DNA of 53,953 nt. It comes from an uncultured Eubacteriales bacterium. GTDB lineage: Bacteria > Bacillota > Clostridia > Lachnospirales > Lachnospiraceae. This document shows, in pieces, positions 18,182-26,550 of this stretch. The position numbers and the translations under genes are program-made. The number at the start of each line of letters is the position of its first letter. Within the stretch, counting starts at the first letter, position 1. The notes below the pieces were generated by a model that was not told the DNA's origin, searched no databases, and saw nothing but the letters and a program-made list of their open reading frames with translations. The stretch covers positions 1-53,953 of the forward strand of contig CASGAH010000002.1 of the NCBI GenBank assembly GCA_949299375.1. Direction: 5' to 3'.

Positions 18182-18209
18182 ATTGTAACACAAAACGAGA
18201 TCAAAGCAA
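18182..18209 (-). promoter_or_regulatory. Promoter of NfeD-slipin operon
   Basis: TTGCTT -35 (18204-18209), 16-bp spacer and TACAAT -10 (18182-18187) on the minus strand. Confidence 0.7.
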
Positions 18210-18285
18210 CACATTGTCAAAACTACAGGTCATTTTCGTCATTTTTGCGTGAGAAAGCCATCCAGCGGCAACATTGTGCGCTGTT

Positions 18286-19215
18286 TTAGATCACCTGATA
18301 GAATACGATTCGTGTCTGGAACTGCCGGTCGCTCCAGACAACTTCCACGGAGCCGCAGTTTTTCTTCAGCAGCTGCTGGATTTGTGAGATTCCAAATCCA
18401 TGCGCGTCCTCCTCTTTGCGGGTTAACAGATTTCCAAACGGGTCGGTGCGCACGATGCCGTCATAGTTGTTTGTCACTTCGACAAACAGATTTTTGCGCT
18501 CGATCATCATGACGACTGAAATCAGGCGGTCAGGGACTGGAATTTTAGAGCAGGCATCTACCGCATTGTCCATCACGTTTCCAAGTACACCGCAGAGCAC
18601 CGCGTCTTTTACCTTTAGCGTGACCGGAATGTTCAGATCCAGCTGAAAGCGGATGTGCTCCGCTTTGGAATGTTCTATTTTATAGTTCAGCACGGCATCC
18701 ACCGCAACGTTTCCGGTTGCAGCCTGCTGAACATTTCGGTGCAGCTCGCGGTTTAGATCCCGCACCAGCTCCAAAATCCCCGGAATGTCCCCTTTTTCGG
18801 CCATCGTCTCAATGGCAAGGTAATGGTTTTTCAGCTCATGGCGCTGTCTTCTCGTCTCCTCCTGATTTTCCTCGATCATATGATATTGGCGGGAAATCCA
18901 TTCCATCTGCTGGTGATTCAAATATGCGTCCAGCTGGCGCTTTTCCTCCACCATATTTTTTAGGAATCCGAGAATGAACACGCCTGCGACAAAAATAAAG
19001 ACGATGACAAGAAGTGCTGCCGCCTCCAAAATGCCTCCGGTATGATTGAGCGTGTAGCAGCCGGCGTTGACCATCCCCCAGAGGACCATACAGAGAAAGA
19101 CAAGAAGCATCCGCCTTTTCCGGTCCTGCTTTGGACGCCACAAAAGACCGATGTATTCCCATGCCAGGTAGAGGAAAAAGCCGTTGATCAAAATCCATAG
19201 CACTGCCTCAATCAT
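18286..19215 (-). CDS. GHKL sensor histidine kinase (AgrC-like)
   Basis: 309 residues. Three hydrophobic segments (about 1-25, 36-57 and 62-88) replace the six usual in AgrC, so the sensor part is short. A helical linker leads to RRQRHELKNHYLAIE with the phosphoacceptor His126. The ATPase has the N-box GNVMDNAVDAC and the G-box HGFGISQ. Kinases of this group usually sense secreted peptides; no AgrB/AgrD-like genes are nearby, so the ligand is unknown. It overlaps the LytTR regulator gene by 4 bp (ATGA), its obvious partner. Confidence 0.92.
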   Translation of the reverse strand: MIEAVLWILINGFFLYLAWEYIGLLWRPKQDRKRRMLLVFLCMVLWGMVNAGCYTLNHTGGILEAAALLVIVFIFVAGVFILGFLKNMVEEKRQLDAYLNHQQMEWISRQYHMIEENQEETRRQRHELKNHYLAIETMAEKGDIPGILELVRDLNRELHRNVQQAATGNVAVDAVLNYKIEHSKAEHIRFQLDLNIPVTLKVKDAVLCGVLGNVMDNAVDACSKIPVPDRLISVVMMIERKNLFVEVTNNYDGIVRTDPFGNLLTRKEEDAHGFGISQIQQLLKKNCGSVEVVWSDRQFQTRIVFYQVI

Positions 19216-19937
19216 ATCTGTCCCTCATTTCTGCAGTATTCCCAAAACTGGCTCCGGATTCTGGGCCGGTTTTTTTCACTGATGTTTAGAATCGTCCCGT
19301 CCACCAGGGCAACCCGCTCGTACTGAAATGCCTCGATGTTGTCCATGTTGACAAGATATGCCTTGTGAATCCGCACAAAGCGCATCGCTGCCACCTTTTT
19401 CTCCACCTCTCCAAGCTTGTCATAGTACGTATAATCGTGATGTTTTGTGTGGACGATGACTTTCCGCCCGGAACTTTCAAAGTAGAGGATGTCCCTTACG
19501 ATGACTTTCATCCTGCTTTTTCCGCTCTGAAAGTAGTAGCATTCCCGTTTGCGGCTCTCGACTTTCTGTGCCGCCTTCAGGAATACGCGCTCAAACGCCT
19601 CCAACGAGAGCGGCTTGGAGAGAAAGCGAAACGGCTCTGTCTCAAAAAGCTCCCGCATATACTCTTCATGGCTGGAGATGTAGATCAGAATCATTGTGTC
19701 ATCGCGCTCCCGGATGTAGGCCGCCGTTTTCATCCCGTCCATCTGCTTCATCTCAATGTCCATGTAGATCACATCAAAGCGAATTCCCCGGTTGATGTCT
19801 GCGATCAGCTCCTCTCCGCTGGAATACTCCTCCAGATCGATTTCGTATTGATGTTTGCGCTCCAGCCGCTCTAGCGCTCCCGTCAATGTTCCAAGAAACT
19901 GCTGGTCATCATCACACACCGCAATCTTTATCGTCAT
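19212..19937 (-). CDS. LytTR-type response regulator (AgrA/VirR-like)
   Basis: 241 residues. The receiver domain has acidic pocket CDDD at 8-11, phospho-acceptor Asp60 (VIYMDIEM) and Lys in LSKPLS. The LytTR DNA-binding domain spans about 135-235 (ILYFESSGRKVIVHT, FVRIHKAYLVNMDNI). Members bind paired direct repeats upstream of secretion, bacteriocin or adhesion genes. Cotranscribed with the GHKL kinase through a 4-bp overlap; YigZ is 27 bp upstream, so the pair sits at the end of the GT2-GT39-yigZ unit. Confidence 0.94.
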   Translation of the reverse strand: MTIKIAVCDDDQQFLGTLTGALERLERKHQYEIDLEEYSSGEELIADINRGIRFDVIYMDIEMKQMDGMKTAAYIRERDDTMILIYISSHEEYMRELFETEPFRFLSKPLSLEAFERVFLKAAQKVESRKRECYYFQSGKSRMKVIVRDILYFESSGRKVIVHTKHHDYTYYDKLGEVEKKVAAMRFVRIHKAYLVNMDNIEAFQYERVALVDGTILNISEKNRPRIRSQFWEYCRNEGQI

Positions 19938-19964
19938 TTCCCCTCATCTCCCTGCCTGTCCGCT

Positions 19965-20621
19965 TCACTCTGGAAACAAAATTCGTTCCCCCTCCACGAC
20001 GGCATAATAGAGCTGGTCGCTCACTTCCACCTTTGCTCTCCCGTTTGTCCCCTCAATGAGCCGCTTTTGGATGCGCCCGCTCTCCTCTACCGGAATCGGA
20101 ACGGTCACGGTCACATCAGCCGCATAATCGGTGTCGATCGGCTGAAACGACTCCTGGGCCAAAAGATACTGAATCTTTCCGATTCCCGCGTAATCGGTCA
20201 CAATCTGAAAAAGATCCGCCCGTTTTTTCTCCACGACGACGGCGTTTCCAAGTCCCTCCTTCACGGCGCCGGAATACGCGCGCACAAGCCCTCCGGTTCC
20301 GAGAAGCGTCCCTCCAAAATAGCGCGTCACCACGGCCACGACATCGCGGATTTCCTGCCCGTTCAGCACATCGAGCATCGGCTTCCCCGCCGTCTGGGAT
20401 GGCTCCCCGTCATCGCTGCACCGCATCAGCTCTCCTCTTTTACCGATGACATACGCCCAGCAATTGTGCGTGGCATTCCAATATTTCTTTTTGCACTCCT
20501 CGATGAAGCGGATCGCTTCCTCCTCCGACTCCACATGGGAAATATTTGCGAGAAAACGCGACTTTTTCTCCACAATCTCTGCTGTTCCATCCACATAAAT
20601 GGTTTTATATTGACGAACCAT
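19965..20621 (-). CDS. YigZ/IMPACT family protein
   Basis: 218 residues from ATG at 20621 (AAAGGTG upstream). The N-terminal IMPACT domain has KSRFLANIS, NCWAYVIG, CSDDGEPSQTAGKPML and VTRYFGGTLLGTGGLVRAYS, the family signature. A C-terminal DUF1949-like ferredoxin fold follows. Its biochemical role in bacteria is unsettled; a ribosome- or translation-linked function is suspected from eukaryotic IMPACT. It lies 19 bp after the GT39-type gene in the same operon. Confidence 0.93.
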   Translation of the reverse strand: MVRQYKTIYVDGTAEIVEKKSRFLANISHVESEEEAIRFIEECKKKYWNATHNCWAYVIGKRGELMRCSDDGEPSQTAGKPMLDVLNGQEIRDVVAVVTRYFGGTLLGTGGLVRAYSGAVKEGLGNAVVVEKKRADLFQIVTDYAGIGKIQYLLAQESFQPIDTDYAADVTVTVPIPVEESGRIQKRLIEGTNGRAKVEVSDQLYYAVVEGERILFPE

Positions 20622-20640
20622 CAAAACACCTTTCTTTCTC

Positions 20641-22149
20641 TCATCGAAAGCAGAATGCAAGCTGCCCCGAGGAACCTTCGTTTATATATTCTTCCACCTG
20701 GTATCCCTGTTTTTTCGCCTCGGCAATCGTCTCCTCATACGCCTCCCCGCCCCAGTTTGTTCTCCAGAGCCAGAAGCGGTCCGGCAAATCGGAAACGTCA
20801 ATGGCTTCCGCCCCATAGACCTGATCGGTACTGTGTCCATAGCCGACATAATAATAAAAACCGTATCCGGCCGTCCCGATCAGAAACGTCGTCTCTTCGT
20901 ATCCTCTCTCTGAGATCCATATTTTTGCAAACTGATCGTCGTAGGACTTGTGCCAGTTGTTCAAAATCTTCGGAGTGGAGACGATGGCGGTCAGCAAAAA
21001 GACCGCTCCGGCGGATAGCGCAATCCCCCGCTTCCATGCTGCCCGCTGCAGCATCTCTCTCGCCTCGAGAACGATCGTCAAAACGCTCACCGTTAAAATC
21101 GTAAGATAGAAATAACTGTATCTTCCGAAAAATCCTGCGCTCTCCCCCGGGCTGATCATCCCGTAGAGGTGCAGCTTGACGAGGACATAGTGCATTCCAT
21201 ACGCGGCAAGCAGCAGAACAATCAGATCCCGTTTTTCCCGCTCCGCTTTCTTGCGAACGAGGAGGAACAAACTCCCGGCAAGAAGGGCGGCGCCGACAAG
21301 CTGGAACATGACCGTAACCGCCGGGTGGGAGCCAGCGTTCCAAAGATATCGGATCATCAGCCCGGGCGTTGTGATAATTTCCTTCACCGACACAAGCTCC
21401 GACAGCGGCACGGCGCTGCTGCCGATTTTGTTGTTTTCCATCTGAATTCTGGCATAGAACAGATAAAGCGGCACGGCAAACAGCAATCCTGCCGCCGCGT
21501 ACATCCCCAGCGCAGCCGCCTTCTGTTTCATTTCCGCCTCCCGAAAGACAGACCGCAGATGCAGCATCAAAAGCGGCACCACAAGAAAAACGGCGCCGTA
21601 TTGACTGTACATTGCCCCGACACACATCAGGATCAGGGCGGCGGTGTGCCGCCATGCCTGTACTTTGCTTCCCTTTACAAAATAGAAGATCGCCCCGAAA
21701 CAAAACATCAGCATCAGCGCGTACTCGGAACATTCCTGGATGCAGAAAACCCACTGGTACGACACCGACAGCCAAAGAACCGCCGCCCGCCCGACGGCAG
21801 GGCGATACAGGAGCCGCATCGTCCGATACAAAAACAGTCCCGCAATCATCCCCGGAATGAGGTTAAACAGGCGAAACCATACGACACTTGTGCTTATTTT
21901 CAGCCAGAAATGCATCAGCACATTGTAGAGCGGCGGCTGGAAGGTTTCAATCACGTTCCGGTACTGCGTTCCGTTTGTAAGCGAGAGCTGGGAGATGCGG
22001 TATTCCACCCACTCGTCCGCCCAGAGCGCGGAATGCGTAATCTGAAATGCCATCAAAAAAAATAAAATGACAAATACTGCGCCCGTCATCCCCCATCCGG
22101 CAGCGCACCGGCCAAGCGCTCCCGCACGCTTTTTTTCTTCACGCTCCAT
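20641..22149 (-). CDS. GT39-like integral membrane glycosyltransferase
   Basis: 502 residues with about eleven hydrophobic segments. The first extracellular loop has ALWADEWVEYRIS, the acidic catalytic region of the PMT/ArnT (GT-C) group, followed by QPPLYNVLMHFWLK, a typical family block. Such enzymes use polyprenyl-phosphate sugars to glycosylate lipids, glycans or proteins on the outer face of the membrane. The upstream GT2 gene (DPM1-like size) overlaps by 11 bp and probably makes the polyprenyl-phosphate sugar donor. The C-terminal 110 residues are a soluble extracytoplasmic tail. Confidence 0.87.
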   Translation of the reverse strand: MEREEKKRAGALGRCAAGWGMTGAVFVILFFLMAFQITHSALWADEWVEYRISQLSLTNGTQYRNVIETFQPPLYNVLMHFWLKISTSVVWFRLFNLIPGMIAGLFLYRTMRLLYRPAVGRAAVLWLSVSYQWVFCIQECSEYALMLMFCFGAIFYFVKGSKVQAWRHTAALILMCVGAMYSQYGAVFLVVPLLMLHLRSVFREAEMKQKAAALGMYAAAGLLFAVPLYLFYARIQMENNKIGSSAVPLSELVSVKEIITTPGLMIRYLWNAGSHPAVTVMFQLVGAALLAGSLFLLVRKKAEREKRDLIVLLLAAYGMHYVLVKLHLYGMISPGESAGFFGRYSYFYLTILTVSVLTIVLEAREMLQRAAWKRGIALSAGAVFLLTAIVSTPKILNNWHKSYDDQFAKIWISERGYEETTFLIGTAGYGFYYYVGYGHSTDQVYGAEAIDVSDLPDRFWLWRTNWGGEAYEETIAEAKKQGYQVEEYINEGSSGQLAFCFR

Positions 22150-22894
22150 CCTGTCTCCCCTTTTCTTTTCCTTCCTGCTCCGTTTTCCATTCCCTGTTGA
22201 TTCTTCGGAAATCTGTCAGCGCCTGTCTCCCCGTCTTTACAATTTTGGGAAGGTTGATGCTGTTTTTCCCGCCCTGTCTGGGCTGGAATGTAATGGGAAT
22301 CGAGCAGACTGCCTGCCCTTTTTTGGCGTATACGACGGAGAGCAGCACGTTGGACAGATAAAATCCGTCTGGAATTTGCCGGATGTTCTCTGCGAGCGTT
22401 TTTGCCTCCATCAGACGGAAGGGCGTGTTGGCATCTGCCACAGAGAGGCCAAAACAGAGCGCAATGGTCCATTTGAGCACTTTTGTGACGATCTTTCGGG
22501 AAAGGCCGTCCTGCCGCTTGTTTCGGCGGCCGATCACCATCGCATACGTGTCTTTTTGTTCCCAAAACTGCGGAAATTCCCCGGGATCGGTCTGTCTGTC
22601 CGAGTCGGTTTGGAAAACGTAATCCGCCCCCTGCTGAATCGCATATTGGTATCCGTACAGCACAGTCGCTCCGTGACCCGAATTGGGCTTTTCCAGCAGG
22701 CAGAGAAGCGGGTACTGTCCGCAGCAGCTTCGGACAATGTCTGCCGTCCGGTCCCTGCTTCCGTCATTGATGATGACAAGACGCGATGTACCGTCCCCAT
22801 GATGCCGCTCCACAACCGGATACCATTCCTGAATGACTTGTTTGATGTTGGCTTCTTCATTGTACGCCGGAATAATTATATATAATCGCTCCAC
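22139..22894 (-). CDS. GT2 glycosyltransferase, dolichyl-phosphate-mannose-synthase-like
   Basis: 251 residues from a GTG at 22894, preceded by AGAGG; the frame is open further upstream but passes through the promoter. GT-A motifs: IIIPAYNEE near the N-terminus, IINDGSRDRT and the DxD region FQTDSDRQTDP. No C-terminal membrane segments, so this is the soluble DPM1-type form that loads a sugar onto polyprenyl phosphate at the membrane. Its 11-bp overlap with the GT39-type gene suggests a donor-and-user pair. The sugar is unknown. Confidence 0.9.
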   Translation of the reverse strand: MERLYIIIPAYNEEANIKQVIQEWYPVVERHHGDGTSRLVIINDGSRDRTADIVRSCCGQYPLLCLLEKPNSGHGATVLYGYQYAIQQGADYVFQTDSDRQTDPGEFPQFWEQKDTYAMVIGRRNKRQDGLSRKIVTKVLKWTIALCFGLSVADANTPFRLMEAKTLAENIRQIPDGFYLSNVLLSVVYAKKGQAVCSIPITFQPRQGGKNSINLPKIVKTGRQALTDFRRINREWKTEQEGKEKGRQDGA

Positions 22895-22939
22895 CTTATT
22901 CCTCTTTTCTCCTGAAACATCAGATTCTGTGATACCCAA

Positions 22940-22968
22940 AATATACCGGATTAGATTCAATTTGTCAA
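22940..22968 (-). promoter_or_regulatory. Promoter of the GT2-GT39-yigZ-RR-HK operon
   Basis: Consensus TTGACA -35 (22963-22968), 17-bp spacer, TATATT -10 (22940-22945), about 40 bp before the GTG start. It supports the short GT2 gene model. Confidence 0.9.
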
Positions 22969-23062
22969 GATACACTTGCCGCGCACCGCATGACACGTGC
23001 GAAAATAATCGGACAAAACTTAGAAATTGCGAATTTCCCTTTCCTTCCCGGCCGAAATCTGG

Positions 23063-23068
23063 TATACT
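23063..23068 (+). promoter_or_regulatory. Candidate -10 box of the PBP gene
   Basis: TATACT about 80 bp upstream of the start; the -35 position (TTTCCT) is weak. It is divergent to the GT2 operon promoter. Confidence 0.5.
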
Positions 23069-23149
23069 ATAACGCACAAGCCAGACATTGATCCTGCAGA
23101 TTTTCTGCAATGACACGTTTACCGCATCCTCTTTTGGAAAGGAGATTTC

Positions 23150-25819
23150 ATGAAATTTTCGAACAAAGCAATCGAGAAGAAGCTGACGCGGCTCTCCTCC
23201 AATTCCATCAAAAACAGAAACCGGATCTGGATGACGGCCCTTAAGATGCTTCTTTGTTTTCTTCTTGCCGCCTCCATCGTCGGGGCAAGTTTTTTATACG
23301 GCAGCCTTCGCGGAATTCTAAAAAATGCGCCGGACATTTCCGGCGTGGACGTATCTCCGACCGGTTTTGCCACAAATCTATATGACATTGACGGCAATGT
23401 GATCGAGACGCTTGTCATGGCCGGGAGCAACCGGGAGGAAGTCTCCATCTCGGAGATTCCGCAGCACTTAATCCAGGCGTTTGTCGCCATTGAGGATGAG
23501 CGCTTCTGGGAACACAACGGCATTGACATCAAAGGAATTTTGCGCGCCGCCTACATCGGGCTTTCCAGCGGCCGCTTTTCTCAGGGCGCCAGCACCATTA
23601 CGCAGCAGCTCATCAAAAACAACATCTTCAACAATGGCATGGAGACAAACGAGGTGAGCCGTTTTGTCCGCAAAATCCAGGAGCAGTATCTGGCGATCAA
23701 GCTCGAACAGCAGCTGCAGTCCAAAAACGTCATCCTGCAAAATTATTTGAACACCATCAATCTTGGAAGCAACACCCTTGGCGTTCAGGCTGCCTCCAAA
23801 AAATATTTTTGCAAGGATGTGGGAGATCTGACGCTGTCGGAATGCGCGGTTCTCGCCACCATCACCCAGAACCCGTCCGCGAACAATCCCATCACCCATC
23901 CGGAGACGAATGCCAAACGGCGAAAGCTCGTGCTCGACAATATGCTTGCGCAGGGATACATCGGCCAGGAGGAATACGATACGGCGCTCAATGACAATGT
24001 CTATGAGCGGATTCAAAACAACCGGAATGCCAACACGAATTCCCCCTACTCATATTTCACCGATGCGGTCATTGAGGCGGTGCTGGAGGACCTTCAGACG
24101 AAGCTCGGGTATACACAGACGCAGGCCTACAATATGCTGTACAGCGGCGGACTGCACATTATGACGACCCAGGATTCCAGCATTCAGGCCATTGTGGACA
24201 AGGAAATCAATGATCCCGACAATTACCCGATCACAGAGTATTCCATCAATTACAGCCTCCAGGTGGAGCAGGCGGACGGCACAAAGACAAACTACCACGA
24301 ATCCGATGTTCAGTCGTGGCATCGAAACACACTCTCCAAACCGGCGTTTAAGCTGATTTTCTCCTCGAAAGAGGAGGCAAGCGCGGCGGTGGACGCATTT
24401 CGCGAGGCCATCGTCGGGGAGGGCGACACCATTGTGTCGGAGTCGCTGGAGTTCGTGCTGCAGCCCCAGGCGTCTATGGTTGTCATGTCTCCCACAACCG
24501 GAGCGGTGCTCGCCGTGTGCGGAGGCAGAGGAGAAAAGACGGCAAGCCGTGTGCTAAACCGCGCCACCGATTCCACAAGACAGCCCGGCTCCTGTTTTAA
24601 GGTGCTCTCGACATTTGCACCGGCGCTGGACATCTCCGGCGACACGCTGGCAAGCACATACTACGACAGCCCCTACGAGGCGGACGGTCAGAGTTTTGCC
24701 AACTGGTGGTCTGACTTAAACCTTGGCTACTGCAACATCCGCCAGGGCATTGCCTTTTCCATGAACATCATTGCCACAAAATGCATCAACGAGACTGTGA
24801 CGATTGATACCGGCTTTCAATATGCCCAGAATTTTGGGATTTCAACACTGGTCGATTCTGCTGTCATCAACGGTGTCCCAAAGACAGACAAGGTTACTTC
24901 CTTAAGTCTTGGCGGCCTCACATACGGTGTCACAAACCTGGAAATGACGGCGGCCTATGCGGCCATCGCCAACAATGGCGTGTACACCGAGCCGATCTTT
25001 TACCGGCAGATTCTGGACCACAACGGGGAGCTACTTCTGGACAATACTCCGATGACCCGAACGGTGCTCAAGAAGTCTACGGCGCAGCTTTTGACGCTCG
25101 CCATGGAGGATACCATCGACGGCTCCACCCCCTGGGGCGAATACGGCATCGGCGTCACCGGAGCCCCCTGCAAAGTCGACGGGATGTCTCTGGCGGGAAA
25201 GAGCGGATCGACAACCAACTCCAACGATGTCTGGTTTGAGGGATATTCCCCCTACTATGTGTGCGGCATCTGGTCCGGATACGATGAGGACAAGGCGCTG
25301 GACTCTCTCAACAACAATTACCACAAGGACATCTGGCAAAAGGTGATGGAGCAGATCCATGAGGGGAAAGCAGACATCGGCTTCTCCACAAGCGGTCTGG
25401 AGGCGGCCTACATCTGCAGCAAGTCCGGTCTTTTGGCCATCGAAGGCGTGTGCGATCAGGCCGACGACCATACGGTGACATACGTAGAATATTTTGCGCC
25501 AAACACTGCACCGACGGCCTACTGCAGCCGCCATGAAGTCGTCAACATCTGTACCGAGTCCGGACTGCTGGCAGGCGAGGACTGCCCGCAGGAGGACATC
25601 GAGCAGACCGTCTACCTCGTCATTGACGAAGAAGACGAGGACGGCGCAAAGACGCTGGACACCACCCACACAATTCCCGATTCCGTCGACGGTCATTTCT
25701 GTGATGTGCATCTTCCAGAGCCCTCCACCGAGGAGCCGGAATCCACAAGCGAAGAGGCGGACGAGCCGGGCGGAAACTTCTGGGACGACTGGTGGGACTT
25801 CCTGTTCGGCCGCCATTAA
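23150..25819 (+). CDS. Class A penicillin-binding protein (bifunctional transglycosylase/transpeptidase)
   Basis: 889 residues. A cytoplasmic basic N-terminus and one membrane anchor (about 30-50). The GT51 glycosyltransferase has EDERFWEHNG (catalytic Glu near 115) and GASTITQQLIKN. The transpeptidase carries SCFK (Ser481), SMN (about 537) and KSGST (Lys about 684), all intact. It polymerises and cross-links peptidoglycan outside the membrane. The C-terminal 150 residues carry two ESGLLA/KSGLLA-type Cys-containing units, then an acidic tail ending in a Trp/Phe-rich stretch. Start follows GGAAAGGAG. A hairpin terminator follows. Confidence 0.96.
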   Translation: MKFSNKAIEKKLTRLSSNSIKNRNRIWMTALKMLLCFLLAASIVGASFLYGSLRGILKNAPDISGVDVSPTGFATNLYDIDGNVIETLVMAGSNREEVSISEIPQHLIQAFVAIEDERFWEHNGIDIKGILRAAYIGLSSGRFSQGASTITQQLIKNNIFNNGMETNEVSRFVRKIQEQYLAIKLEQQLQSKNVILQNYLNTINLGSNTLGVQAASKKYFCKDVGDLTLSECAVLATITQNPSANNPITHPETNAKRRKLVLDNMLAQGYIGQEEYDTALNDNVYERIQNNRNANTNSPYSYFTDAVIEAVLEDLQTKLGYTQTQAYNMLYSGGLHIMTTQDSSIQAIVDKEINDPDNYPITEYSINYSLQVEQADGTKTNYHESDVQSWHRNTLSKPAFKLIFSSKEEASAAVDAFREAIVGEGDTIVSESLEFVLQPQASMVVMSPTTGAVLAVCGGRGEKTASRVLNRATDSTRQPGSCFKVLSTFAPALDISGDTLASTYYDSPYEADGQSFANWWSDLNLGYCNIRQGIAFSMNIIATKCINETVTIDTGFQYAQNFGISTLVDSAVINGVPKTDKVTSLSLGGLTYGVTNLEMTAAYAAIANNGVYTEPIFYRQILDHNGELLLDNTPMTRTVLKKSTAQLLTLAMEDTIDGSTPWGEYGIGVTGAPCKVDGMSLAGKSGSTTNSNDVWFEGYSPYYVCGIWSGYDEDKALDSLNNNYHKDIWQKVMEQIHEGKADIGFSTSGLEAAYICSKSGLLAIEGVCDQADDHTVTYVEYFAPNTAPTAYCSRHEVVNICTESGLLAGEDCPQEDIEQTVYLVIDEEDEDGAKTLDTTHTIPDSVDGHFCDVHLPEPSTEEPESTSEEADEPGGNFWDDWWDFLFGRH

Positions 25820-25834
25820 TCGCATAGGAAGCAA

Positions 25835-25869
25835 ATCGGATAGGAGAAGAAACGCTTCCCCTATCCGAT
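25835..25869. terminator. Terminator hairpin between convergent genes; dispersed repeat copy 2
   Basis: A 15-bp stem with one mismatch (25835-25849 with 25855-25869) and a 5-nt loop. The arms carry the ATCGGATAGG core shared with 10396-10422 and 53652-53684. It separates the convergent PBP and lipoprotein genes. The flanking T-run is short, so its efficiency is uncertain. Confidence 0.75.
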
Positions 25870-25879
25870 CGAAAAAAGT

Positions 25880-26545
25880 TTAATAGAAAATAAAGCTTCG
25901 AATGTTTTGTTCCATCGGCGGAGGGCTGCAGTTTTTGGATGTCATCGGCATCCGCTCAAAGCCTTCCGGCGCACTCGTCTCCTCTCTCAGCCATATGATA
26001 TGATTGCGCCAGGATGTGTAAATGCTCCACTTCTGATTGTCCTCTTCTACGGCAAATTCTTTTGTTGTCCAGTTATAATACAGCGTTCCCTTCAGCCGTT
26101 CTTCCGCCTGATAGACGCGGTTTCCATCAAAACAGTATGCGTAATATTCCCCGCTTCCATCTTCCTTCGTACATCCGACAAGAAGAAGCGGCTCTTCGCT
26201 CCCCCGGTATCCGATGAGGGCAAACTCTGTCTCTCCCTCATAATGGTCTGTATACGTAAGGCTTCCGATGATGATCACGCTGATGTCGTCCCACTCCATC
26301 TCATACGATTCGTACACGGCGGTGATGACCCGTCCTGAAAATTGTTCGCCCAAATCAGGGGCTGTTGTGCCCGGATCCTCCGGGGAGGACTCCGGGGCGG
26401 ATTCCCCGGAGGATCCGGATGGCATTTCCATCGTCCTGTATTCTGTCTCTGTCGTCTCCCATTCGGAACGTCCCTCTGCGCGGCAGGATCCAGCGAGAAG
26501 CGCAGCGGCACAGACGATCACAATTGTCTGAAACCGTCTCCCCAT
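25880..26545 (-). CDS. Putative lipoprotein of unknown function
   Basis: 221 residues. An N-terminal signal peptide (MGRRFQTIVIVCAAALLAGSC) with lipobox-like AGSC and Cys21 suggests a membrane-anchored lipoprotein. Residues about 25-70 are a Ser/Glu/Pro/Gly linker. The remaining globular part is Tyr/Trp-rich (YYNWTTKEF, WSIYTSWRNHIIWL); no known domain is recognised. It starts 5 bp after the purL stop codon with a weak ribosome site, so it likely depends on purL transcription. The linker DNA contains a perfect 15-bp inverted repeat (26371-26418). Confidence 0.75.
   Translation of the reverse strand: MGRRFQTIVIVCAAALLAGSCRAEGRSEWETTETEYRTMEMPSGSSGESAPESSPEDPGTTAPDLGEQFSGRVITAVYESYEMEWDDISVIIIGSLTYTDHYEGETEFALIGYRGSEEPLLLVGCTKEDGSGEYYAYCFDGNRVYQAEERLKGTLYYNWTTKEFAVEEDNQKWSIYTSWRNHIIWLREETSAPEGFERMPMTSKNCSPPPMEQNIRSFIFY
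26371..26418. repeat. 15-bp perfect inverted repeat inside the lipoprotein gene
   Basis: Arms 26371-26385 and 26404-26418 match perfectly around an 18-nt loop. They encode the Pro/Ser/Gly-rich linker. The GC-rich hairpin would form in the mRNA about 130 nt after the start codon. Confidence 0.85.
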
Positions 26546-26550
26546 TCTGC

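Noticed and set aside
22895..23116. N-terminal extension of the GT2 enzyme at 22139
   Set aside because: It contains the operon promoter; the GTG at 22894 with AGAGG fits the family length.
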